The notes under the pieces: model-generated
Databases searched by the model: none
What the model was told of the DNA's origin: nothing
What the model saw: only the letters and a program-made list of their open reading frames with translations
Position numbers and translations under genes: made by a program
Shown: positions 17,573 to 25,354 of the stretch, one piece after another
Position numbering within the stretch: position 1 is the stretch's first letter
Layout of the letters: every line of letters begins with the position of its first letter
DNA from: Bacillus kwashiorkori
GTDB lineage: Bacteria; Bacillota; Bacilli; Bacillales; Caldibacillaceae
Direction: 5' to 3'
Length of the DNA stretch: 64,000 nt
Assembly: GCF_001375515.1 (NCBI RefSeq)
Contig: NZ_CTDX01000014.1
Coordinates: 226,001-290,000, forward strand

Positions 17573-18506
17573 AAATAAGATTCTCTTTCAAATATTACAA
17601 AATCATCCTGGCAGTGAGCCAAGTATGGATTTTAAAAATCGTTTGAAAAAAAATATGCATAATAAAGCAGCGAGTTTGAAGCGTAAACAAATTTTTGTTC
17701 AATGGTTTCAATTAGTAAGTATAACAATTATACCGTTAACATTACTACTATTTGCGTTTTCAAGTACAGGTAGTGAAATAATAAAAAATAGTTGGAGTAG
17801 TATCATAGATGGAGAAAAAGGATTTAATAAAGACCCTAATGATAAACAAAAAAATACTGTACAGGAAGAAAATAATAAAAAAGATGAGGTTAAAGTTAAA
17901 GAGGAAAGCATACTAAAACTAGATTTGCCGACGAAAGGGAATATTGAAATGCTCCTTGAAAAAGTAAGTGAAGGTAACTATTCCTGGTCATTTAATGAAC
18001 GAATGGTGGTATTTACCTACTCCCTTTTGGACGAAAACAACTTTGGAGACCTGTTTTTATGGACCATTGGCGAAAGAGAACCTAGAAAAATTGAAGGAGT
18101 AAATGGGTCGCCATACATGGAATACATTTGGTCGCCGGATAATGAATTTGTATTAGTGGTTAATCAAGCAGGTACATCCGTAGTAAAATGGTTTAGTATA
18201 GTTTCTGTAGCAAACAATCAACTGCTGGACAGTTTTAATGGGCATGAGCCTGGAATTTGGTCACCAGATTCAAAAATGCTCGCTTTTAATTCGGTAAATG
18301 AAATGACAGATCAAACTAATTTTGAATTTACACTAGATATTGTCATTTATAAAATATCGACGGGTGAATTTGTTACTTTACTAGAAGGTACGGATGAATT
18401 ATATTACGTGCCACAAAGATGGGTAGAAAATAATAAGCTTGAATATTTGAAGGGCTACAACAATATAAATAAAAAATTCGATTATTTGGAAATAGATGTA
18501 TACTAG
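17562..18506 (+). CDS. Membrane-anchored putative anti-sigma factor with beta-propeller-like ectodomain
   Basis: The 314-residue protein has a basic cytoplasmic N-terminus (about 45 residues), one transmembrane helix at about residues 46-66 and a large outside domain. It lacks the usual zinc-binding HXXXCXXC motif. After a Lys/Glu/Asn-rich linker (residues 85-120) the ectodomain shows two WSPD repeats (YIWSPDNEF and GIWSPDSKM), as in TolB/WD40-like propellers. The 11-base overlap with the sigma gene implies coupled translation. Its role in holding the sigma factor inactive is inferred from position and topology. Confidence 0.75.
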   Translation: MENKNKILFQILQNHPGSEPSMDFKNRLKKNMHNKAASLKRKQIFVQWFQLVSITIIPLTLLLFAFSSTGSEIIKNSWSSIIDGEKGFNKDPNDKQKNTVQEENNKKDEVKVKEESILKLDLPTKGNIEMLLEKVSEGNYSWSFNERMVVFTYSLLDENNFGDLFLWTIGEREPRKIEGVNGSPYMEYIWSPDNEFVLVVNQAGTSVVKWFSIVSVANNQLLDSFNGHEPGIWSPDSKMLAFNSVNEMTDQTNFEFTLDIVIYKISTGEFVTLLEGTDELYYVPQRWVENNKLEYLKGYNNINKKFDYLEIDVY

Positions 18507-18573
18507 CAGTTGTTCTCGAATCATCCATTAGGAGTATAATAGGATTATATTATACGAATTGGAGGGGAACAAC

Positions 18574-19137
18574 ATGTATGAAATTGCTATTATTGGTGCT
18601 GGTCCAGCTGGTGCAAGTGCTGCTCTATTTACAGCTAAAGCAGGGAAAAAAACAATTGTGTTTGATCACGGTAAAAGTGCTACAAATCGAGCATGGATAG
18701 AAAATCATTACGGAGCAATGGATGTATCAGGTCCTGAATTATTAGAAATAGGAAAAAAGCAAGCAAAGCAACACGGTGTGGAGATTGTTGAAAATGAAGT
18801 AATTGAAATGGAAAAGGGCGAAACTAGTTTTATCGTTAAAACGGAAACTAGTTCTTATGAAGCAAAGTATATTATTCTCGCAACTGGACTCTTAATTCCA
18901 CTTGGAGAAAAATTAGGTGTAAAAGTTGTTCCAGGAACGGAACCTAGAATTCGACATGTTTTTGAAGTAGATGAAAGTGGTAAAACAAATATCCCACGTA
19001 TTTGGGCTTGCGGTACTGCTGCAGGTGTCAGTATGCACACGATAATTACCGCTGGGGACGGAGCTAAAGTCGCTATCAATTTAATAAGTGAAATAAATGG
19101 GGAACGGTACGTTGATCATGATATATTGAAAAAATAA
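18574..19137 (+). CDS. Short FAD-dependent oxidoreductase (half thioredoxin-reductase fold)
   Basis: The 187-residue protein begins with a dinucleotide-binding GAGPAGASAALFTAKAG motif and ends with the second FAD motif IWACGTAAG near residue 150. It is about 60% of the length of thioredoxin reductase: the central NADPH domain and its CXXC are missing, with ATGLLIPLG joining directly to the C-terminal FAD half. Such short proteins occur in Bacilli; substrate unknown. The ATG at 18574 has GGAGGGG at 18561-18567. It is not a visible frameshift product, since the reading frame is uninterrupted. Confidence 0.75.
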   Translation: MYEIAIIGAGPAGASAALFTAKAGKKTIVFDHGKSATNRAWIENHYGAMDVSGPELLEIGKKQAKQHGVEIVENEVIEMEKGETSFIVKTETSSYEAKYIILATGLLIPLGEKLGVKVVPGTEPRIRHVFEVDESGKTNIPRIWACGTAAGVSMHTIITAGDGAKVAINLISEINGERYVDHDILKK

Positions 19138-19175
19138 AGGAAAGTTTCAATCCATATGAACGATAAAGGAGTATG

Positions 19176-19211
19176 CACTAACCAATGAGATTAATGGTTG
19201 GTGTTTTTTTT
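19176..19211 (+). terminator. Rho-independent terminator
   Basis: CACTAACCA (19176-19184) pairs with TGGTTGGTG (19195-19203), one G-T pair, followed by eight T residues. It ends the oxidoreductase transcript. Confidence 0.85.
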
Positions 19212-19329
19212 GTTAACATGAAAAGGAGAACCACCTTTAAGAGAAAATATCATTAATATGTTATAGTTACTATGGAAGCCATCGCAAACTAACTGGTAAA
19301 ATGACTGTTATTGAGGAAGATTTATCAAC

Positions 19330-19415
19330 ATAATTAACAGTGCAAAGTGCAATAATTGTGGCAGTAGAGATGTAATGTTTGAGATTAATCAAAGAAATAT
19401 ATCACGTAAAGATTG
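19330..19415 (+). pseudogene. Possible remnant of a zinc-ribbon gene
   Basis: In one frame this stretch encodes about 24 residues including CNNCGSRDVMFEINQR and ends at a TGA at 19413-19415. No start codon with a ribosome site precedes it, and the upstream frame is closed. A decayed gene end is possible; chance is also possible. The rest of the 19212-19524 gap shows nothing else. Confidence 0.25.
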
Positions 19416-19524
19416 AAGTGGCTCATAAATGAAACTATTCAGAAAATCAATCAAATATAATGCTTCACCGCTATTATTCAATATACATTATGTATGAAGT
19501 TAGTGAAAAAATGGAGGTAATACA

Positions 19525-20211
19525 ATGGTTTGCAAGCACCATAGTTGTCAAGTAAATGATTATTGTATTTCAGCAGTACCTATTTTTAACCATTTAGAAG
19601 ACGAACAAATGGCTGAAATTATGGATACAGTATCATCCGCTTCATTTAAAAAAGGAGAAATAATATATCGGGCTGATGAAGAGGCAGATTCCTTATATAT
19701 TGTTAATCGGGGTAAAGTAAAAATCTATCGGTTATCGGAATCAGGGAAAGAGTTGCTCGTTAGAATTTTGGATCCAGGCGATTTTACTGGAGAATTAGCT
19801 TTATTTAAAAAAGAAACCCACGAAGCTTATGCCGAAGCAATGATTGATACAGAGATATGTATTATTAGACGTTCGGATATTGAAAAGTTTTTGCTGAAAT
19901 ATCCGTCGATTTCTTTACAAATATTATCTGAGTTTGCTAATCGGCTAGAACAAACAGAAAAACAAACAACTCGGTTTGCAACGGAAACAGTGGAAACGAG
20001 ATTAGCACTATTCCTCGCTGACCTAGTGGAAAATGGGAATAATTTGGAATTTGTTCTGCCAATGGCAAAAAAAGATCTTGCGTCTTATTTAGGAACAACC
20101 CCAGAAACATTAAGCAGAAAGCTTTTATATTTAGAGGAGTTAGGGTTAATCAAGCAAAAACCAAAAAAGGTTATTGAAATTATTGATTTGGACGGCCTAT
20201 TACTAGTATAA
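19525..20211 (+). CDS. Crp/Fnr-family regulator with N-terminal cysteine cluster
   Basis: The 228-residue regulator has a cyclic-nucleotide-binding-like sensor domain (about residues 20-135), a dimerisation helix and a C-terminal winged helix with the recognition stretch TTPETLSRKL near residues 190-200. The start MVCKHHSCQVNDYC places Cys at 3, 8 and 14, a spacing like the N-terminal iron-sulfur ligands of FNR rather than the C-terminal cluster of B. subtilis Fnr. It is probably an oxygen or redox sensor. GGAGG precedes the ATG. Targets could include adhE and cydAB in this window, whose upstream palindromes also resemble Fnr boxes. Confidence 0.88.
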   Translation: MVCKHHSCQVNDYCISAVPIFNHLEDEQMAEIMDTVSSASFKKGEIIYRADEEADSLYIVNRGKVKIYRLSESGKELLVRILDPGDFTGELALFKKETHEAYAEAMIDTEICIIRRSDIEKFLLKYPSISLQILSEFANRLEQTEKQTTRFATETVETRLALFLADLVENGNNLEFVLPMAKKDLASYLGTTPETLSRKLLYLEELGLIKQKPKKVIEIIDLDGLLLV

Positions 20212-20420
20212 ATAGTGGGGATAATACGAGTTTGTTCCCGATATACTCAGTATAGTTAGCGTTATTTTAAAAAGAAAATGTCCTCGGAAAAAGAATAAAG
20301 GAAATCGTCGAATTAGCTAGCTCATTACTAGAACGAACTGTGTATTTACATGTTTTCTCACGTTATATTTTGGCTATGCTATTGTTTATTGTAGATTTTC
20401 AGGCAGTTGTTGATTGTAGT

Positions 20421-20580
20421 GTAAGGCGGCGACTCCTCGAAAATAATATTTGCTTTTTCCTTCGTGCGATGCGTCGCGACCGAGGCCGTGCCCGCGGGAA
20501 ACGTCCGCCTGTTCCTGTCGCTGAGATTCGTCATAAATAAATTTGAAACAGAAATCAACACCAATCTTTAACAGAGACAC
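20421..20580. repeat. Degenerate copy of a Bacillaceae intergenic repeat
   Basis: This block is far more GC-rich than its surroundings. It contains AGGCGGCGACTCCT near one end, GGCCGTGCCCGCGGGAAACG and TCCGCCT in the middle, and ACAGAAATCAACA near the other. From memory these match a dispersed repeat of many Bacillus genomes (GCGGAAAGCGTCCGCCT, CGGAAATCAACA). AGGCGG (20424-20429) can pair with CCGCCT (20505-20510). The copy is interrupted by AT-rich sequence, so it looks decayed. Open frames here are treated as spurious. Confidence 0.6.
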
Positions 20581-20712
20581 CCATGAAACTGATTATTCAC
20601 CATGATGAATGAAAATAAGAATATTTTCAGGGTAGCCTATATGTTAAAAGTATATGTCCTTGGATAAATAGGTAAACTAGAAAGTAGAAGAAAAAAACAT
20701 GAGGACTGTACT

Positions 20713-21228
20713 ATGTACTTATTAATCGTCGTTATAATTTATATTATTTTTGCCTACATTTTCGTTGACTGGAAACGTTGGCGGGAATTTTATCCAACAA
20801 TTCAATTTTATATTATTTGTAACTTACTGTATAATTTCCTGTTTTACCAACATACATTGTGGAGATATAAGGCAGTGACAGTTTCTTGGTTAAATCATAC
20901 CTTTATTGATATTACTTTCACATTTTTTATCGTCCCAGTTGTATTAATGATGTATCTTCAACATTTCCCAAGAAATATGTCGAAAAAAATAATATACGTT
21001 ATTATTTGGGTTATTTATTTTTCTTTTATTGAGTTTATTTTTGAAAAAAGAGGGCTATTTGCATATGAAAATGGCTGGAATGCTTGGTGGTCAGTGATAT
21101 TTAATATAGTTACCTTTATCGTTATTCGGCTCCATTATAGAAACCCGATTATTGCATTTGTTGTTTCTCTACCAATTGTTGCAGGACTTTTGCTATTTTT
21201 CCATCCATCACTATCGGAGTTAAAGTAG
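20713..21228 (+). CDS. CBO0543-like integral membrane protein of unknown function
   Basis: The 171-residue protein is almost entirely hydrophobic, with four or five transmembrane helices (about residues 1-18, 32-50, 62-85, 95-112, 125-165). A conserved-looking segment LFAYENGWNAWWSVIFN around residues 118-134 is shared, as I recall, with the CBO0543 family of Firmicute membrane proteins. GAGGA lies upstream of the ATG. A 28-codon reading frame for a single helix begins ten bases after its stop. Function is not known. Confidence 0.65.
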   Translation: MYLLIVVIIYIIFAYIFVDWKRWREFYPTIQFYIICNLLYNFLFYQHTLWRYKAVTVSWLNHTFIDITFTFFIVPVVLMMYLQHFPRNMSKKIIYVIIWVIYFSFIEFIFEKRGLFAYENGWNAWWSVIFNIVTFIVIRLHYRNPIIAFVVSLPIVAGLLLFFHPSLSELK

Positions 21229-21238
21229 GTGTGTGTTA

Positions 21239-21325
21239 TTGCAATTAGTTCTTTTCCTCATTTTGCTTTTTACGACCTATACATTGATGGGCTTCTATTT
21301 GTATAACCAAAAGAGGAATAAATAG
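21239..21325 (+). CDS. Possible 28-residue single-helix membrane peptide
   Basis: A TTG-started frame encodes a hydrophobic helix of about 17 residues (LVLFLILLFTTYTLMGF), then YLYNQKRNK. AGGTG at 21226-21230 overlaps the previous stop and would be a correctly spaced ribosome site, giving translational coupling. The positive C-terminus fits a membrane miniprotein. It is too short to be judged by coding statistics. Confidence 0.4.
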   Translation: MQLVLFLILLFTTYTLMGFYLYNQKRNK

Positions 21326-21399
21326 ATACACTAAACATTGCTCTTTATTGGAATCTTTATTATTTGAACAGCCCGTTCAGTTAATGAAATTCCCAGTAT

Positions 21400-21447
21400 A
21401 ACACCAAAAATGTTGATGAATCAACATTTTCAGGTGTTATTTTTTTG
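21400..21447 (+). terminator. Rho-independent terminator
   Basis: AACACC (21400-21405) and GGTGTT (21433-21438) enclose an inner stem AAAATGTTGAT / ATCAACATTTT, followed by six T residues. It ends the 20713 transcript. No gene was seen between 21326 and 21637. Confidence 0.8.
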
Positions 21448-21637
21448 ATTTTCCGTCTGTGTTTTTCTTGACGAACTTATCATACGTTTTTTTTATTTGG
21501 TTCCTCTAGGAAGGCAAAACTTTCGATTTACCATTGCCCATGATACTTCGATTATACCTGTTGGCCCATTTGTTTCAACTGCTTTATAATAAGTTGAAAA
21601 AAGCAATTTTGATTTTAAGAAATGGGAGGAATTGATT

Positions 21638-22126
21638 TTGAAAGACAACAACAATTTTGTTATTAGATTTGCAGAAGTAAAGGATGTACAACTTATTTTG
21701 CAATTTATTCATGAACTAGCAGAATATGAGAAATTACGAAACGAAGTAGTAGCAACAGAGGAATTATTGCGAGAAAACGTATTTAATAAAAAAATGGCAG
21801 AAGTAATCATTGGAGAGTATGAAGGAGAACCAGTCGGATTTGCACTGTTCTTTCACAATTTTTCTACTTTTATTGGAAAACCAGGTATATATTTAGAAGA
21901 TTTATATGTAAGACAGCAATATCGCAATCGAGGTTTTGGCAAAATGCTCCTTTCCCATTTAGCAAAATTAGCAGTAGAAAGAGATTGCGGTCGACTAGAA
22001 TGGTCAGTGTTGAATTGGAATGAGCCTTCTATTCAATTTTATAAAAACTTAGGAGCAATTCCAATGAATGATTGGACGGTATATCGCGTTCACGATGACT
22101 CACTTAAAAATTTAGCAAAATTATAA
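21638..22126 (+). CDS. GNAT N-acetyltransferase, diamine acetyltransferase-like
   Basis: The 162-residue enzyme moves an acetyl group from acetyl-CoA to an amine. The GNAT fold runs from IRFAEVKDVQLI to the C-terminus; motif A, with the CoA-binding RQQYRNRGFGKML, is near residues 90-102, preceded by YLEDLYV. WSVLNWNEPSIQFYKNLGA is the family B motif. These match spermidine/spermine or thialysine acetyltransferases, but the substrate is inferred. The TTG at 21638 lies eight bases after GGGAGG; an in-frame TTG at 21632 would be too close. It stands alone. Confidence 0.85.
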   Translation: MKDNNNFVIRFAEVKDVQLILQFIHELAEYEKLRNEVVATEELLRENVFNKKMAEVIIGEYEGEPVGFALFFHNFSTFIGKPGIYLEDLYVRQQYRNRGFGKMLLSHLAKLAVERDCGRLEWSVLNWNEPSIQFYKNLGAIPMNDWTVYRVHDDSLKNLAKL

Positions 22127-22152
22127 AAATGTACATTTTTTTATAGACAATC

Positions 22153-22192
22153 AAAAAACTGCCTTAGGCTCATCATATTGAACCTAAGGCAG
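22153..22192 (-). terminator. Terminator of adhE (also usable by the acetyltransferase gene)
   Basis: CTGCCTTAGG (22159-22168) and CCTAAGGCAG (22183-22192) form a perfect 10-bp stem. Read on the minus strand it is followed by TTTTTT, making a standard terminator for adhE. Confidence 0.85.
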
Positions 22193-22293
22193 CCAATCTA
22201 TTTTATGTGAAAGGGGGAATTAGTAAAGTAAATCAACTCAAAAACTTTGGATGGTTGCTATTTTCTTATTAAGGCAATTGCTTATTCTAGTTG

Positions 22294-24900
22294 TTATTTT
22301 TTAGGATAAGCATTGCGATAAATTGCTTCTAACTCAGAAACGAGTGGAAGTTTTGGATTGGCAGTTGTACATTGATCTTCGAAAGCAAGGTCAGCAAGTT
22401 CAACTACTTTATTTTCAAATTCTTGTTTATCAATTCCGTTTTCTTCCAAACTCATTGGTACATTTAAATCTTTAGCTAAGTCTTCAATTGCTCTAATTAA
22501 ACTTTCCACGCCTTCTTCAGTTGTTCTAGCTGGTAAGCCTAATATTTTTGCAATTTCAGCATAACGTTCATCTGCAATAAAGTGTTCATATTTAGGGAAC
22601 GTAGCAAATTTCTTCGGTTTTTGTGCATTGTAACGAATGACATGCGGCATAAGAACTGCATTTGCGCGTCCATGAGCGATATGGAAGGCACCGCCAAGTT
22701 TATGGGCTAAACTATGGTTAATTCCTAAAAATGCGTTTGAGAATGCCATACCAGCGATAGTAGAAGCGTTATGCATTTTTTCTCTCGCTAATTCATCATG
22801 AGAACCGTTATGGTATGCCCTTGGCAAATATTGGAACACAAGTTGAATTGCTTTAATTGCAAGACCGTCTGTGTAGTCATTAGCCATATTAGAAACGTAT
22901 GCTTCGATGGCGTGTGTCAATACATCTAGTCCAGTGTCAGCTGTAACAGTTTTTGGCACAGTCATTACATAAGTTGGGTCAATAATTGCTACATCTGGTG
23001 TTAATTCATAGTCAGCTAAAGGATACTTAATGTCTAAATCTTTATCTGTAATTACAGAGAAGGAAGTAACTTCAGAACCTGTACCAGAAGTTGTTGGAAT
23101 AGCGACTAATTTTGCTTTTCCACCAAGTTTAGGGAATTTAAATACCCGTTTACGGATATCCATGAATTTTTGTTTTAAGCCATTAAACTCAATTTCTGGA
23201 TGTTCATAGAATAGCCACATTCCTTTTGCAGCGTCCATTGCAGAACCTCCACCAAGCGCAATAATGACATCTGGTTTGAAGTTGAACATCATTTCTACAC
23301 CGTTCATTACTGTTTCTACAGATGGATCTGGTTCTACATCAGAGAATATTTCACAGTGAACATAGTCTGAGCGTTTCCGTAAATAGTATAATACTTTATC
23401 AACATAGCCAAGTTTTACCATACCTGGGTCTGTTACGATAAATGCACGTGTGATATCAGGCATTTTAGATAAATATTGTGTTGCATTTTTTTCAAAATAA
23501 ATTTTAGGTGGAACTTTAAACCATTGCATATTAACCCGTCTTTTCGATAATGTTTTTACGTTCATTAAGTTAATTGTACCAACGTTTCTAGATACAGAGT
23601 TACCGCCATATGTTCCGCAGCCAAGTGTTAATGATGGGATGTAAGCATTATAAATATCACCGATAGCCCCTTGAGAGGATGGTTGATTCGTAATGATACG
23701 TCCAGCTTTCATTTTTCTACCAAATTCATAAATTACTTCTTCGTTTGTAGAATGGATTACCGCAGAGTGTCCTAAACCACCAAAGCGGAGCATTTCATCA
23801 CAACGTTGTAACCCTTCTTCTGTGCTATTCACTTTAAAGCAAGCAAGTACTGGACTTAATTTCTCACGAGAAAGTGGTTCTTCTGGTCCAACTGTTTTCG
23901 TTTCAGCGATTAAGATTTTCGTATCTGCTGGTACCTTAACTCCTGCCATTTCAGCAATTTCTGCTGCTGGTTTACCAACGATTGCAGGATTAACAGCACA
24001 TGTATTTTCATTAATCACAAGTTTTTCCACTTTTTTCTTTTCTTCAGCATTTAAGAAGTAACAATTATTAGCTATTAATTTTTGTTTCACTTCTTTATAA
24101 ATTTCTTTATCAATGATTACAGCTTGTTCAGAAGCACAAATCATTCCGTTATCAAATGTTTTAGATAAAATTAAGTCATTTACTGCTCGGTCGATATTAG
24201 CAGTTTTTTCAATATAGCAAGGAACGTTACCTGGGCCAACACCTAGGGCAGGTTTTCCTGAGCTATAGGCAGATTTAACCATTCCAGATCCACCAGTTGC
24301 AAGTATTAAAGATACACCATCATGTTTCATTAAATGTTGCGTTGCCTCTAATGATGGGTTTTCAATCCATTGAATACAGTTAGCTGGTGCACCAGCTTTT
24401 ACGGCAGCTTCTAGTAAAACTTTTGCTGCTTCACTACTAGATTTTTGTGCAGATGGGTGGAAAGCGAAAATAATAGGGTTTCTAGTTTTAATAGAAATTA
24501 AAGATTTGAACATTGTTGTTGAAGTTGGGTTAGTAACAGGTGTAACCCCTGCAATGACACCAACTGGTTCTGCAATTTCTACAATACCTTCTTCGTCATT
24601 ATCATTAATAATTCCAACAGTTTGATCATATTTTATCGAGTGATAAATATACTCAGTAGCAAACAAGTTTTTAATTATTTTATCTTCATATACACCACGA
24701 TTTGTTTCTTCATAGGCAAGTTTTGCAAGTCTCATATGTTCGTTTAAACCAGCAAGCGCCATTTCTCTTGTGATGTTATTAATTTGCTCTTGGTCAAGTT
24801 TCATAATTTCTTTCAATGCGACTTGAGCTTTAGCAACTAATTGATCCACTTCTTGAACTGCATTTGATTTTTTGACTTGTTCTTTTTCAGTAACAGCCAT
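22294..24900 (-). CDS. adhE: Bifunctional acetaldehyde-CoA / alcohol dehydrogenase AdhE
   Basis: The 868-residue fermentative enzyme reduces acetyl-CoA to acetaldehyde and then to ethanol with two NADH. The N-terminal aldehyde dehydrogenase half (about 1-440) contains GMICASEQAV with the catalytic Cys; the C-terminal iron-dependent alcohol dehydrogenase half (about 455-868) contains ALGGGSAMDAAKGMW and the metal-binding GINHSLAHKLGGAFHIAHG. Length is that of full AdhE, which usually forms spirosomes. The ATG at 24900 is eight bases from GAGGAG on this strand. A Rex/Fnr-like palindrome lies upstream (25024-25041), fitting control by NADH/NAD or oxygen. Confidence 0.97.
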   Translation of the reverse strand: MAVTEKEQVKKSNAVQEVDQLVAKAQVALKEIMKLDQEQINNITREMALAGLNEHMRLAKLAYEETNRGVYEDKIIKNLFATEYIYHSIKYDQTVGIINDNDEEGIVEIAEPVGVIAGVTPVTNPTSTTMFKSLISIKTRNPIIFAFHPSAQKSSSEAAKVLLEAAVKAGAPANCIQWIENPSLEATQHLMKHDGVSLILATGGSGMVKSAYSSGKPALGVGPGNVPCYIEKTANIDRAVNDLILSKTFDNGMICASEQAVIIDKEIYKEVKQKLIANNCYFLNAEEKKKVEKLVINENTCAVNPAIVGKPAAEIAEMAGVKVPADTKILIAETKTVGPEEPLSREKLSPVLACFKVNSTEEGLQRCDEMLRFGGLGHSAVIHSTNEEVIYEFGRKMKAGRIITNQPSSQGAIGDIYNAYIPSLTLGCGTYGGNSVSRNVGTINLMNVKTLSKRRVNMQWFKVPPKIYFEKNATQYLSKMPDITRAFIVTDPGMVKLGYVDKVLYYLRKRSDYVHCEIFSDVEPDPSVETVMNGVEMMFNFKPDVIIALGGGSAMDAAKGMWLFYEHPEIEFNGLKQKFMDIRKRVFKFPKLGGKAKLVAIPTTSGTGSEVTSFSVITDKDLDIKYPLADYELTPDVAIIDPTYVMTVPKTVTADTGLDVLTHAIEAYVSNMANDYTDGLAIKAIQLVFQYLPRAYHNGSHDELAREKMHNASTIAGMAFSNAFLGINHSLAHKLGGAFHIAHGRANAVLMPHVIRYNAQKPKKFATFPKYEHFIADERYAEIAKILGLPARTTEEGVESLIRAIEDLAKDLNVPMSLEENGIDKQEFENKVVELADLAFEDQCTTANPKLPLVSELEAIYRNAYPKK

Positions 24901-25023
24901 TTTAATCACTCCTCAAACGATAATATTAGAGAAAAAATTGAAAAGATAAAGCTAAAAAAGGAAAAAATGTTACTAGGGGAAATTTGTCCCACTAGGACTT
25001 TTTGTGTCCCGCTTACTGATAAT

Positions 25024-25041
25024 TTGTGAAGGTTTTATCAA
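25024..25041. promoter_or_regulatory. Rex/Fnr-like palindrome upstream of adhE
   Basis: TTGTGAAGGTTTTATCAA matches 12 of 14 defined positions of the Rex consensus TTGTGAA-N4-TTCACAA, with a perfect left arm. A second perfect half-site TTGTGAA is at 25105-25111. Both lie 120-210 bases upstream of adhE, where the promoter should be. No other gene is accepted in the 24901-25354 gap. Confidence 0.5.
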
Positions 25042-25354
25042 TTAACCTTCTAACTGTAGTATATAATAAGATTCGCGATAGAAAATTCAGAAACCTTGTC
25101 AAGTTTGTGAAATGTTGAGCATAATATTCGTCATATCATTTTTTCAGTTGTTACTTCTAATATGTATCCTATTTTTATTGGGTTACCACACCTTTTTGTT
25201 TACCAGTTCCTTGATTATACTAATTACAAATATAATGTTAAGTACTGGAAGTGGCGTAAAGAAAAGGGAAACAATGCGACATAATAGCAGAAAAAACACT
25301 TTCATGTTAAGATAATTGTAGTTATTTACGGATTTTTTAAAGGAGCGATTAGTT

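Noticed and set aside
18574..19137. Frameshifted thioredoxin reductase
   Set aside because: The frame is intact and both FAD motifs are in one frame, so it is a short family rather than a broken gene.
20340..20580. Overlapping 61-66 codon frames on both strands
   Set aside because: They lie in the GC-rich repeat-like block, lack ribosome sites and overlap each other.
24972..24995. Imperfect inverted repeat CTAGGGG ... CCCACTAG in the adhE leader
   Set aside because: Only six of eight pairs form and no T-run follows, so neither a terminator nor an operator can be supported.
25112..25315. 67-codon hydrophobic frame between adhE and ctaB
   Set aside because: The N-terminal half is very hydrophobic, but there is no ribosome site and the start overlaps a probable regulatory region of adhE.
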